20,354 nucleotides of DNA from an uncultured Collinsella sp. GTDB taxonomy: Bacteria; Actinomycetota; Coriobacteriia; Coriobacteriales; Coriobacteriaceae. The DNA is taken from positions 1 to 20,354 of the forward strand of contig CAAELE010000040.1 of NCBI GenBank assembly GCA_900756765.1, given 5' to 3'. Positions within the stretch are counted from its first letter, which is position 1. Each line of letters begins with the position of its first letter. A program made the translations under genes and the position numbers. Below are positions 1 to 7,116 of the stretch, piece by piece. The notes under the pieces are model-generated. The model saw nothing but the letters and a program-made list of their open reading frames with translations, had not been told where the DNA came from and did no database searches.

Positions 1-3
1 ACG

Positions 4-37
4 GCGCCCCCGGGCCCCGGGAGGGGCCGCGGGGGCG
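4..37. other. GC-only palindrome downstream of ispE
   Basis: Arms CGCCCCCG (5-12) and CGGGGGCG (30-37), then GGCCCC (13-18) and GGGGCC (23-28), close on a GGGA tetraloop with one bulged G, giving about 14 paired bases. It lies about 30 bp past the ispE stop, so it could be the stem of a terminator for the veg-ispE unit. The bases that would hold the T-run on the minus strand fall outside the window. No T-run follows it on the plus strand. Confidence 0.4.
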
Positions 38-67
38 TTCGGCTAGGTGCGGGAACGGCCTATTTGC

Positions 68-982
68 TCAATGTGTTCGGCTGAGATCGGAAATCAACCC
101 TTCAATACGAACCGTGTCGGAAACGAGCACCGTTGCATAAGCCCACCAGCCGTTTTGCTGAGCGGCTGCCGCAAGATTGGCTGCCGTGGCGGCGGTATCA
201 CAAAGAGCAAACGAGCAGGCACCCGAACCGCACACGTTTGCGGCAATGGTACCGTCCTGTGAACGAAGCCAGTCGAGCACCGTTTGAATCCGCGGCTCCA
301 TCTGAGCGGAAATAACACCCAAGTTGTTGTGGACGAGCGCGTAGGCCGCCTCTGCGTCCCCCGAGCGAAGGGCAGCTGCGATCGCCCCGGGCTTGTCCGC
401 AGGCGCTGGGGTCTCGTCAAAACGTCGATAGGCTTCAATTGTTGAAACACTTGCCTCGCGTGGCTTGACCAGCACGACGGGTGTCGCGGGCAGTGCGGGG
501 TACTCGGTTGCCAGCACGTCTCCCCCACCCACATAGAACGCGGGGCTGGCATGCAAAAAGAACGGCACGTCGGCACCGATACCGCGTGCAATATCGTCCA
601 GCGTGGGATCGGCGCGGTCGATGCCCCACAACTCAGCCAGGGCAACGATAACCGCCGCGGCGTCCGTCGAGGGACCGCCCAGACCAGCACACAGCGGAAT
701 GTGCTTCTCGATTGTCACGCAGATATTGGCCTCGCGCCCATAATGCTCGACCATAGCAACCGCAGCCCGATACGCCGTATTCTTTTGCATGGGAAAATCT
801 GATACCGGAACCGTCTGGACGGTCAGCGCCTGCGCTGGCGTGACCGTCACGGTATCGGAAAGACCGACGGCTGCCATCAGGGAATCGACCCTGTGGTAGC
901 CGCGGTCATCGCGCTCGGTATGAACCCCCAGGTAGAGGTTAATCTTTGCCGGCGCGGAAAGAGTCAGGGACCGATCGGTCAC
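68..982 (-). CDS. ispE: 4-diphosphocytidyl-2-C-methyl-D-erythritol kinase (IspE)
   Basis: IspE is a cytosolic GHMP-family kinase. It phosphorylates the 2-hydroxyl of CDP-methylerythritol with ATP in the MEP pathway to isopentenyl diphosphate. The 304-residue protein has the expected order: N-terminal PAKINLYLGV (about 11-20), the ATP-binding glycine loop PLCAGLGGPSTDAA (about 96-109; the family norm is GLGGGSSDAA, so P and T replace G and S), the catalytic Asp in GADVPFF (about 137-142), and the late glycine motif CGSGACSFAL. The start is a GTG at 980-982, preceded by GAGGAG at the end of veg. Only two bases separate the veg stop from this start, so the two are cotranscribed and probably translationally coupled. 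The veg-ispE neighbourhood is also known from Firmicutes. Length is normal for the family. Confidence 0.95.
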   Translation of the reverse strand: MTDRSLTLSAPAKINLYLGVHTERDDRGYHRVDSLMAAVGLSDTVTVTPAQALTVQTVPVSDFPMQKNTAYRAAVAMVEHYGREANICVTIEKHIPLCAGLGGPSTDAAAVIVALAELWGIDRADPTLDDIARGIGADVPFFLHASPAFYVGGGDVLATEYPALPATPVVLVKPREASVSTIEAYRRFDETPAPADKPGAIAAALRSGDAEAAYALVHNNLGVISAQMEPRIQTVLDWLRSQDGTIAANVCGSGACSFALCDTAATAANLAAAAQQNGWWAYATVLVSDTVRIEGLISDLSRTH

Positions 983-984
983 CG

Positions 985-1281
985 TTAGTGCTCCTCGAGC
1001 TGATTGCCGAGCGGGGTAAAGATATGCTCGCCGCTCTCGGGGTCGAACAGCTCGACCTGACCGGTGAGGACATCGATGTACTGGTAGGACTGACGCGACT
1101 TGCGGCCGCGACGCTCGTCGACCTCGACGATAAAGACGGCGGGGTGGACGCTCTTGATGGTGCCCATGCGCTCGACGACGCGGGTACGGCCCATGTTGGC
1201 CTTCACCTTGACGCGATCGCCCACCATATCGGTCAGCTTCTCGTGGATGTCGTCGACGTGATTGACTTCCATCTCTTCCAT
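985..1281 (-). CDS. veg: Veg family protein
   Basis: Small basic protein of the Veg/DUF1021 family, 98 residues. It resembles Bacillus Veg along its length: an N-terminal helix (DDIHEKLTDMVGDRVKVKAN), then the KANMGRTRVVERMGTIKSVHPAVFIVEV core and the QSYQYIDVLTGQVEL stretch, an SH3-like beta barrel in known relatives. Veg has been linked to biofilm regulation and spore outgrowth in Bacillus; its biochemical role is unsettled, and a sporulation role is not expected here. I place the start at 1281 because TGGAGG sits eight bases upstream. A longer reading from 1305 would put this ribosome binding site inside the gene. The promoter at about 1349-1378 is well placed, and ispE follows almost without a gap. 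Confidence 0.9.
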   Translation of the reverse strand: MEEMEVNHVDDIHEKLTDMVGDRVKVKANMGRTRVVERMGTIKSVHPAVFIVEVDERRGRKSRQSYQYIDVLTGQVELFDPESGEHIFTPLGNQLEEH

Positions 1282-1348
1282 GAACAGGGCCTCCAGAAGG
1301 TGCAATTCAAAAAGGGGATAATACCCCTAAGATAGACAAAACTCTAAT

Positions 1349-1378
1349 ACTATAGCACCCTGCTGCCGCCATACGCAA
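1349..1378 (-). promoter_or_regulatory. Probable sigma-70-type promoter for veg-ispE
   Basis: Read on the minus strand, TTGCGT (1373-1378), an 18-bp spacer and TATAGT (1349-1354, five of six consensus bases) precede veg by about 70 bp. The -35 hexamer matches the consensus only in TTG. The same TTGCGT recurs in the murE promoter and nearly in the riboswitch promoter of this window. Confidence 0.55.
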
Positions 1379-1405
1379 GTAGCTAAATAAGCCCCGTCCC
1401 AAATA
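1379..1405 (+). repeat. Single half-copy of the GGGACGGGGC repeat
   Basis: These 27 bases match the right arm of the inverted repeat at 15648-15678 with only two or three differences (shared core GCCCCGTCCCAAAT, preceded by GTAGCTAAA). It is a solitary half site between the veg promoter and the end of dtd, with no partner arm nearby. See the full inverted pair at 15567-15678. Confidence 0.6.
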
Positions 1406-1414
1406 CGTACCGGA

Positions 1415-1477
1415 CGACAACCTCGCATGACCAGTTGTTACGCGGTTTGGTAAAACCGCGTAACCTAAAGGTTGTCG
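1415..1477. other. Nested hairpin over the dtd stop codon
   Basis: An inner perfect 12-bp stem GTTACGCGGTTT (1437-1448) / AAACCGCGTAAC (1453-1464) has a 4-base loop and ends one base before the dtd stop codon. An outer 9-bp pair CGACAACCT (1415-1423) / AGGTTGTCG (1469-1477) encloses it, and its right arm lies in the last dtd codons. No T-run follows the inner stem on either strand, so it is not a classical intrinsic terminator. It may act as an mRNA 3' end stabiliser or processing site for the murE-to-dtd transcript. Confidence 0.6.
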
Positions 1478-1911
1478 GTGTCCAAGACGATGGTGAATGG
1501 GCCGTCGTTGACCAGGTCGACCTTCATGTCGGCGCCAAAGATACCGTGCGCCACATGCTCAACGTCCTGGGCGACGAGCGTCAGGAAGTACTCGTAGAGC
1601 TCGTTGGCGACATCGGGGGCGCCGGCATCCGTAAACGATGGGCGGCGTCCGTGACGGCAGTCGGCGAACAGCGTAAACTGCGACACCACGAGTACCTCGC
1701 CGTCGACATCGGCAAGTGCCAGGTTGGTCTTGCCGTTCTCGTCCTCGTTGATACGCAGCCCGCGGAGCTTGCCCCACAGCTTGTCGGCCTCGGCACGCGT
1801 ATCGCCATGGCCCACACCCAGCAGCACCAGGTAGCCGCGTCCAATGCGACCCACGCACTCGCCGTCGACCGTCACGCCGGCGTTGAGCACGCGCTGCACC
1901 ACCGCGCGCAC
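1465..1911 (-). CDS. dtd: D-aminoacyl-tRNA deacylase
   Basis: Dtd hydrolyses D-amino acids (and glycine wrongly placed on tRNA-Ala) from tRNA in the cytosol, guarding translation. At 148 residues it is standard length. It begins MRAVVQRV as the family does, carries the active-site strand SQFTLFADCRHGRRPSF (about 77-93) and the Gly-Pro motif NDGPFT (about 135-140) that rejects L-amino acids. The start is a GTG at 1909-1911 with GAGGAG six bases upstream, the Shine-Dalgarno lying in the last codons of rdgB. Three bases separate the two genes, so this is a tight operon. Its stop codon is embedded in a nested hairpin. It appears to be the last gene of the murE-led cluster. Confidence 0.95.
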   Translation of the reverse strand: MRAVVQRVLNAGVTVDGECVGRIGRGYLVLLGVGHGDTRAEADKLWGKLRGLRINEDENGKTNLALADVDGEVLVVSQFTLFADCRHGRRPSFTDAGAPDVANELYEYFLTLVAQDVEHVAHGIFGADMKVDLVNDGPFTIVLDTDNL

Positions 1912-1914
1912 GGC

Positions 1915-2556
1915 CTACTCCTCGCCCGTCAGTTTGGCGGATAGGTGCTCGAGCGCATGGAATCGATGGCTGATGGCGTTCTTCTCGTCCGCCGTCAGCT
2001 CGGCCATGGTCTTGCCCGGCGTGTCGACCGGCAGGAACAGCGGGTCGTAGCCAAAGCCGTGATCGCCGCGGCCCTCGTGTGCGATAGTGCCCTCGCAGGC
2101 GCCCTCACCATAGGTGACCAAACCGTCCGTGTCGATGAGTGCAACGACGCTCATAAAGCGCGCGGTGCGATCCTCGTCGGCCACGCCTTCCAGGTTAACG
2201 AGCAGCTTGGCGTTGTTGGCGGCATCGTCGCCATGCACGCCCGCATAGCGCGCGCTATACACGCCCGGCTCGCCGTCCAGGGCATCAACGACCAAGCCCG
2301 AATCGTCGGCAATGGCCATGAGCCCCGTCTCCTCGACCGCAGCCTGCGCCTTGATGATGGCGTTCTCCAAAAACGTCGTGCCGTTTTCCTCGGGGTCCTC
2401 AAAATCGCCCAGCTGACCGAGCGCCACAAAGCGCACCTCGGGCATGACCTTGCCCAAAATGGCCTCAATCTCGGTGAGCTTATGGGCGTTGCCGGTTGCC
2501 ACGACGATGGTCGCCGCCGGGTCGAGGGTGTCGATGTCAATCTTCTCAAGTGCCAT
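1915..2556 (-). CDS. rdgB: XTP/dITP diphosphatase (RdgB/HAM1 family)
   Basis: A house-cleaning pyrophosphatase that hydrolyses dITP, XTP and related deaminated purine triphosphates to monophosphates before they enter nucleic acids. Motifs: ATGNAHKLTEI (about 20-30), the metal-binding catalytic DDSGL (84-88), GEPGVYSARYAG (95-106), GFGYDPLF (167-174) and SHR (196-198) near the end. I chose the ATG at 2554-2556, giving 213 residues, because AAGGAGG lies eight bases upstream. An upstream reading to 2628 would add 24 arginine-rich residues with no homology character. It sits between rph and dtd, a common bacterial grouping (rph-rdgB). A 145-bp gap containing a hairpin separates it from rph, so it may have some independent expression. 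Confidence 0.95.
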   Translation of the reverse strand: MALEKIDIDTLDPAATIVVATGNAHKLTEIEAILGKVMPEVRFVALGQLGDFEDPEENGTTFLENAIIKAQAAVEETGLMAIADDSGLVVDALDGEPGVYSARYAGVHGDDAANNAKLLVNLEGVADEDRTARFMSVVALIDTDGLVTYGEGACEGTIAHEGRGDHGFGYDPLFLPVDTPGKTMAELTADEKNAISHRFHALEHLSAKLTGEE

Positions 2557-2666
2557 AGCTGGCCTCCTTGTCTCTATAGCAATGCCGTGTTGAGGACGAC
2601 GAGGACCTCGGCCTCTCTCCCCTCTCAATCAACGGCAGTCTTATACTTCGACGTTTTCCAGGATAA

Positions 2667-2703
2667 AACCTACCAAAATAAACCTGTCCCTATTTGGCAG
2701 GTT
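2667..2703 (-). terminator. Hairpin at the end of rph, REP-like
   Basis: On the minus strand AACCTGCCAAATA (2691-2703) pairs with TATTTTGGTAGGTT (2667-2680) apart from one bulge and one G-U pair. The loop contains GGGACAGGTTT, and a weak TTTTAT follows. The left arm begins in the rph stop codon. It could terminate or attenuate transcription between rph and rdgB. The loop core GGGACAGG resembles the GGGACGGGGC core of the repeat at 15567-15678, so it may be a member of the same repeat group. Confidence 0.5.
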
Positions 2704-3427
2704 AGGCGAGGGCTTGGCGCTGGAGCTCGATGAGCTCGGCAATGCCCTTGTCGCCCAAATCGAGCAGGGCATTGAGGCGCTTGCGGTCGAAGGGTGCCTG
2801 CTCGCCGGTGCCCTGGAGCTCGATCATCTCACCGGTATCGGTGGCGACAAGGTTCATGTCGACCTCGGCGTGACTGTCCTCGGAATAATCCAGGTCGAGC
2901 AGGGTGTTGCCGTCGACAACGCCCATGGAAATCGCGGCAACCTGGCCCGTGAGCGGGATGCGCTCGATCTTGCCTGCCTCGACCCACATGGCGAGGGCGT
3001 CGTGCAGTGCCACCCAGGCGCCGGTAATGCTCGCCGTACGCGTGCCGCCGTCTGCTTGAATCACGTCGCAGTCGACGGTGACGGTGTACTCGCCGAGTGC
3101 CTTCATGTTGACGACGGTACGCAGACTGCGACCAATGAGGCGCTCGATCTCCATGGAGCGACCCTTGCGGTTGGCGTGCTCGCGCTTGCATCGCTTGCCG
3201 GTCGATGCCGGCAGCATGGCGTACTCCGCCGTTACCCAACCGGCCTTGGCGCCCTTGCGCCAGCCCGGTACGCCCTCCTCGATGGTGGCAGCGCACAGCA
3301 CGCGGGTATCGCCAAACTCGGCCAGGCACGAGCCGTGGGCGTGCTTCATAACACCACGGGTGAGCTTGACGGGGCGCAGTTCATTGGCGGCACGGCAGTT
3401 GGCGCGGTTGACCTGCATGTACTCCAT
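2702..3427 (-). CDS. rph: Ribonuclease PH
   Basis: A phosphate-dependent 3'-5' exoribonuclease that trims tRNA 3' ends and acts as a ring hexamer in the cytosol. The 241-residue protein is full length for the short RNase PH form. Visible motifs are the N-terminal RPVKLTRG (18-25), LCAATIEEGVPGW, the phosphate-binding KGRSMEIERLIGRSLR (88-103), CDVIQADGGTRTASITGAWVAL (120-141) and the late acidic stretch LDLDYSEDSHAEVDMN. AAAGGAT lies upstream of the ATG at 3425-3427. A second ATG three codons in (MQVNRAN) is less well placed. The 55-bp gap from murI and the same direction suggest cotranscription. A hairpin begins at its stop codon. Confidence 0.96.
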   Translation of the reverse strand: MEYMQVNRANCRAANELRPVKLTRGVMKHAHGSCLAEFGDTRVLCAATIEEGVPGWRKGAKAGWVTAEYAMLPASTGKRCKREHANRKGRSMEIERLIGRSLRTVVNMKALGEYTVTVDCDVIQADGGTRTASITGAWVALHDALAMWVEAGKIERIPLTGQVAAISMGVVDGNTLLDLDYSEDSHAEVDMNLVATDTGEMIELQGTGEQAPFDRKRLNALLDLGDKGIAELIELQRQALA

Positions 3428-3482
3428 AGAAATATCCTTTCGGCAAAAGGTGAAGGTGAGCCTTTGGTCGGTGACCTTATAT

Positions 3483-4367
3483 CTATTTCAGTTCGTCGAT
3501 ATCGATATGCTCAATGCTCTTGAGCGGCTGGCCAAAGATAAAGCTGCCCGCCACCGCAAACTCGGCAATGTTATCGGCCGTCGTGGCAAAACGATGCTGC
3601 GGCTCGGCGGCGTCGCCCGCCAGCTGCTCGCGGCGCGTGAGTATATCGGTCAGCTCGCGGGTGGTCTCCTCGGCGGAACTCACGACGCGCACCCCAGGCC
3701 CCAGCGCATGCCGGATAGGTCCCACCAACAGCGGAAAATGCGTACAGCCGAGCACCACGGTATCGATACCGTGGTCGCGCAGCGGCTCAACCGTGGCACC
3801 CACCAGCGCACGCACGGCAGGCGTATCGAAGATGTCCTCGTTCTCAAGCCACTGTTCCTGCAGATGTGCACCCGAGGCGAGCTCGTGTTCGACAACCTCG
3901 ACAAAGCTCGAGGCAGGACAGCCGTATACATCGACGCCGGCATCTAGATCCTGAATGGCGCGCGTATAGGCGCCCGAGCGAATGGTGAGGTTAGTGGCGA
4001 GCACGCCCACGCGACGCGTACGCGTGCTGTTGATTGCCGCACGGGCACCCGGCGCGATCACACCGATCACGGGAACGTCGAGCACCTGCTGGGCCAGACG
4101 CAAGGCCGCAGCGGTCGCCGTGTTGCAGGCGATGACCATAATCTTGACGTCGTGCTTCGAAAGCCAACGACCCGCCTGCAACGCAAACGAGCGCACTTCA
4201 TCCTCGGTGCGGGTGCCGTAGGGGCAGCGCTTGGTGTCGCCAAAGTAGTAGACGGACTCGTGCGGCAGCGCCGTCGCAATCGCGCGCGCAACCGTCAGAC
4301 CGCCCAAACCAGAATCGAACACGCCAATCGGGCGCGTGTCGCCTGCCGAATTCTCGATATCGGACAT
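3483..4367 (-). CDS. murI: Glutamate racemase
   Basis: MurI interconverts L- and D-glutamate without cofactor, supplying D-Glu for the peptidoglycan stem peptide. The 294-residue protein has the DSGLGGLTV motif (18-26), YFGDTKRCPYG (41-51), and the two catalytic cysteines in ACNTA (Cys81) and LGCTHFPLL (Cys208, followed by His210). It extends slightly beyond the usual 265-285 residues at both ends. The ATG at 4365-4367 follows GGTGAGG very closely; no better start is visible before the conserved PIGVFDSG. It lies 51 bp after the HAD phosphatase and in the same direction as murE, so two peptidoglycan precursor enzymes share one transcription unit. Confidence 0.96.
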   Translation of the reverse strand: MSDIENSAGDTRPIGVFDSGLGGLTVARAIATALPHESVYYFGDTKRCPYGTRTEDEVRSFALQAGRWLSKHDVKIMVIACNTATAAALRLAQQVLDVPVIGVIAPGARAAINSTRTRRVGVLATNLTIRSGAYTRAIQDLDAGVDVYGCPASSFVEVVEHELASGAHLQEQWLENEDIFDTPAVRALVGATVEPLRDHGIDTVVLGCTHFPLLVGPIRHALGPGVRVVSSAEETTRELTDILTRREQLAGDAAEPQHRFATTADNIAEFAVAGSFIFGQPLKSIEHIDIDELK

Positions 4368-4418
4368 TACCTCACCAGTCTCTCTCGAAAAGACATGTCC
4401 AAGTGCAGCGACGCCGCG

Positions 4419-5330
4419 CTACGAACGCGCCGCGACCAGCAGCTCTGCCGTCGCCGCCCAACCGTCGACAATTTTGCCACGCGTAACGAAAGCGTTCTCG
4501 CAAGCAGCCAGGAACTCGGGCGCGCCGGCGCTCGTCAGGCCATTCTCGACCAGGCAGAACGTGCCCACGTGATCGGCCATGTAGAAGTCGGACTCGGAAT
4601 CGCCGAGTGCGAGCGTCTCCTCGCGCTCGATCCCCAGGTGCTCGCAGAAGCGCGCAATGGCGACGCCCTTGTTGAGGCCCGCGGGGTTGATGTTGAATGC
4701 GCGACCGTCCTCGACGCGATCGAGCTCGAGCGTCGTCGGCTTGGACAGGTGAGTCAGATGGCCGTTGCAAGCCCAGATCAGACCGCAGCCGGCCTCGTCC
4801 AGGATGGCCTGGACCTCATCGTCGGGCACATCGCCGCGCATGCCGACGGTGACCTCGCGGTACTTGTAGCCGGTCGACATGTCGTTGTGATACTCGATCT
4901 TGTGCGGCCAGCGGGCGAGGATCTTCTCGCACACGCCGGTCTGCTCGATCACCTGGTGCGGAGTAAGGCCGCAGACGGGGTCGTAAGGCATGTCGCCGGT
5001 CAGATACTCCCAATCGTTGGCCTTGAGGTCGTACATAACCAGGCCGCCCATCTCACCAATGTAGGAGTTGAGGCCGAGCACGCGCGCGTCCTCGTGGATC
5101 ATGGTACGGTTGCGGCCCGAGGTGGGAACCACCTGAATACCAGCGCGAGCGAGCGCCACGACGGCCTCGACGAGTTTGGTCGAAGGGTTGCCGTCGTTGT
5201 CGCGCAGCACGCACGAGCCGGGCGCGAGCATGGTGGCGTCCAGGTCGGTAAAGACGTACTTAACCTTGGCAAGACGCTCGCGCATCTCGCCCGAAAGCTC
5301 AGCGACGGTCGGCAGGGTATTGTGGGACAT
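4419..5330 (-). CDS. HAD-superfamily (Cof/class IIB type) phosphatase, substrate unknown
   Basis: A 303-residue cytosolic HAD hydrolase. Motif I is FTDLDATML with nucleophile Asp29 and acid/base Asp31, motif II is PTSGR (69-73), the motif III lysine is probably Lys221 in GLNKG, and motif IV is ALGDSESDFYMAD (241-253). The C2-type cap between about 85 and 200 and the LNKG...LGDSESD ending resemble Cof-type and mannosyl-3-phosphoglycerate or sucrose-phosphate phosphatases. A sugar phosphate or nucleotide-linked sugar is the likely substrate class, but the sequence does not settle it. I start at the ATG at 5328-5330, which has GGAG five bases upstream. A GTG two codons earlier is possible. It sits between murE and murI, which invites a role in cell-wall sugar metabolism, though that is inference from position only. 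Confidence 0.8.
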   Translation of the reverse strand: MSHNTLPTVAELSGEMRERLAKVKYVFTDLDATMLAPGSCVLRDNDGNPSTKLVEAVVALARAGIQVVPTSGRNRTMIHEDARVLGLNSYIGEMGGLVMYDLKANDWEYLTGDMPYDPVCGLTPHQVIEQTGVCEKILARWPHKIEYHNDMSTGYKYREVTVGMRGDVPDDEVQAILDEAGCGLIWACNGHLTHLSKPTTLELDRVEDGRAFNINPAGLNKGVAIARFCEHLGIEREETLALGDSESDFYMADHVGTFCLVENGLTSAGAPEFLAACENAFVTRGKIVDGWAATAELLVAARS

Positions 5331-5441
5331 GGTCACTCCATTACGTAGAAGGGGCTTCTGGTCTTAGGCGGCGCGCCTCGCTTGAGGGGAAACGCGCTTG
5401 CAACGGCAGTACGCTCAGGACGCCGCCCTCATCGCAGTTCA

Positions 5442-7004
5442 TTAGTCAAACTGGGTAACATCGATTAAACGATTGGCAAGCGAAAGATCGCTCTCGATGG
5501 GTACGAACTCATCACCCACGTGCATGAGCTCCTCGTCGCCCTTTGCCAACAGCAAGACGATGGTGGGCGCATCGGGGCTGACGTATTCCTCGCGTGCCGC
5601 CTTGAATGCCGCGTGCACAGCAGCCTCGCGATCGAGGATGATCTTGTTCGGGGTATCGTCGGGAACATGCTCGGCAAGCTCGCGACAGACCTTCATCGGG
5701 TCCTCGTGAGCCGGATCCTCGTTGGTAAAGATCATCAGGTCGGAATACGGTGCGGCCTCGCGCGGAAGCTGCTCGCGGCGCTCCTGCGCCTTGCCGCCGG
5801 CAGCGCCAAACACTGCGATGACCGGGCTGGCGGGAAACGCGCGCTTCACCGACGAGAAAAGCGAACGGAACGAAAGCTGGTTGTGCGCATAGTCGACGAC
5901 GCAGATCACGCGGCCGTCCTTCGACTCCACGACCTCCATACGGCCCGGCACACGCAGTTTGGAGAGGCCCTTCTTGATGGCATCGATACCGATGCCGATC
6001 TCGCGCGCAGCGGCGATAGCGACCAGCGCGTTCTCCACGTTAAAGTCTCCCGCGATACCCAGCAGGACCTTCTCCCCCGCCTCGGGCTCGTCGGCGCTCA
6101 TGCCATGCAGGTTAAACTCGATGTTAAAGCCGACCATGCGGACATCGCTTGCCCACAGGCTCGCCTCGGGATGCTCGACGCCAACGGTCACCAAGCGCTC
6201 GGCCGTCGACGCTGCCTCCAGCACACGGTCGACCTCTTCGGTGCCCAGATTCACCACGGCGGTCTTAGCCTGATCAAAGATCCTGAGCTTGCTCTCAAAA
6301 TAATCCTCGAAGGTCGGGTGCTCGATCGGTGAGATGTGGTCACGCCCGATGTTGAGGAAACACGCCACGTCAAACGGCAGGTTCTCGACGCGCTGGTACT
6401 TGAGCGCCTGGCTTGAAACCTCCATGACCATGGACTGGCGACCGGACGCGCGGCAGTTGGCGATATGGCGCCAGACCTCGGGGGCCTCGGGCGTGGTGTT
6501 GGTGCTCTCGTAGCACTCGATACCATCGTCGGTGTTCACCGAGCCGATCATGCCACAGGACTCGCCCGCTGCCTTGATGATGGACTGAAGCATAAAAGCG
6601 GCCGTGGTCTTTCCCTTGGTACCGGTGATGCCCACGATCTTGACATCGTGGTCGGGACGGTCGTAGACCTCCGGCGGCAACAGGGCCATGGCCGTGCGAA
6701 CGCTATCAACAACCAGCATCGCAGCACCGCTCTCCTGCGCCAGCGGCTCCAGAGACTCGACCAGCGACTCCTCGCACACAAATGCGACGGCGCCCGCATC
6801 GAGCGCCATGCTCAAAAACGCGGGCTTAAAGGCAGCACCTTTGCAAAAGAACACGTCACCTGCCGAGACCGCGCGCGAATCAAACGAGCAGCCGGTCACG
6901 GCACGCTCGTCAACCTGCTCTGATGCGCGCAGCTTACCGCACACATCGAGAAGCTTGGCAAGCGTATCGACCGTGGTCACGGTCGCGGAATCCGAATGGT
7001 GCAT
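5442..7004 (-). CDS. murE: UDP-N-acetylmuramoyl-tripeptide synthetase (MurE)
   Basis: MurE adds the third, diamino, residue to UDP-MurNAc-L-Ala-D-Glu with ATP in the cytosol. The 520 residues show the N-terminal UDP-binding domain with SFDSRAVSAGDVFF (40-53), the P-loop GITGTKGKTT (125-134), NTTPEAP (169-175), EVSSQAL (195-201), the probable carbamylated lysine in YFESK (Lys239), GDFNVENALVA, KLRVPGRMEVV (349-359) and DYAHN (371-375). The substrate-specificity motif, DNPR in meso-diaminopimelate enzymes, reads EDPA (429-432, within TNEDPAHEDP). The third residue is therefore probably not meso-DAP; L-lysine or another diamino acid is possible. AAAGGTG precedes the ATG at 7002-7004. It is the first gene of a leftward cluster leading to murI, rph, rdgB and dtd. 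Confidence 0.93.
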   Translation of the reverse strand: MHHSDSATVTTVDTLAKLLDVCGKLRASEQVDERAVTGCSFDSRAVSAGDVFFCKGAAFKPAFLSMALDAGAVAFVCEESLVESLEPLAQESGAAMLVVDSVRTAMALLPPEVYDRPDHDVKIVGITGTKGKTTAAFMLQSIIKAAGESCGMIGSVNTDDGIECYESTNTTPEAPEVWRHIANCRASGRQSMVMEVSSQALKYQRVENLPFDVACFLNIGRDHISPIEHPTFEDYFESKLRIFDQAKTAVVNLGTEEVDRVLEAASTAERLVTVGVEHPEASLWASDVRMVGFNIEFNLHGMSADEPEAGEKVLLGIAGDFNVENALVAIAAAREIGIGIDAIKKGLSKLRVPGRMEVVESKDGRVICVVDYAHNQLSFRSLFSSVKRAFPASPVIAVFGAAGGKAQERREQLPREAAPYSDLMIFTNEDPAHEDPMKVCRELAEHVPDDTPNKIILDREAAVHAAFKAAREEYVSPDAPTIVLLLAKGDEELMHVGDEFVPIESDLSLANRLIDVTQFD

Positions 7005-7039
7005 CTTTCACCTTTCTCAGCCATTTGGCAGGGACGGTT

Positions 7040-7068
7040 TTTATAGTAACTGAAACGCACCCACGCAA
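7040..7068 (-). promoter_or_regulatory. Probable promoter of the murE-led cluster
   Basis: On the minus strand TTGCGT (7063-7068), exactly 17 bp, then TATAAA (7040-7045), about 36 bp before the murE ATG. The -35 hexamer overlaps the T-tract of the asnB terminator, so termination of asnB and initiation of murE are packed into one site. The short leader contains GTCCCTGCCAAAT, similar to the repeat loop near 2690. Confidence 0.6.
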
Positions 7069-7091
7069 AAACGGCTCCCGGAGGAGCCGTT
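7066..7091 (-). terminator. Intrinsic terminator of asnB
   Basis: On the minus strand AACGGCTCC (7083-7091) pairs perfectly with GGAGCCGTT (7070-7078) through a short loop and runs into TTTTTGC. It lies about 25 bp past the asnB stop codon. Confidence 0.85.
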
Positions 7092-7116
7092 ACGCGCAGG
7101 CGTTCGTAAGCCGAGG

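Noticed and set aside
2557..2628. A 24-residue N-terminal extension of RdgB
   Set aside because: AAGGAGG eight bases before the ATG at 2554-2556 decides the start; the extension is arginine-rich intergenic sequence.
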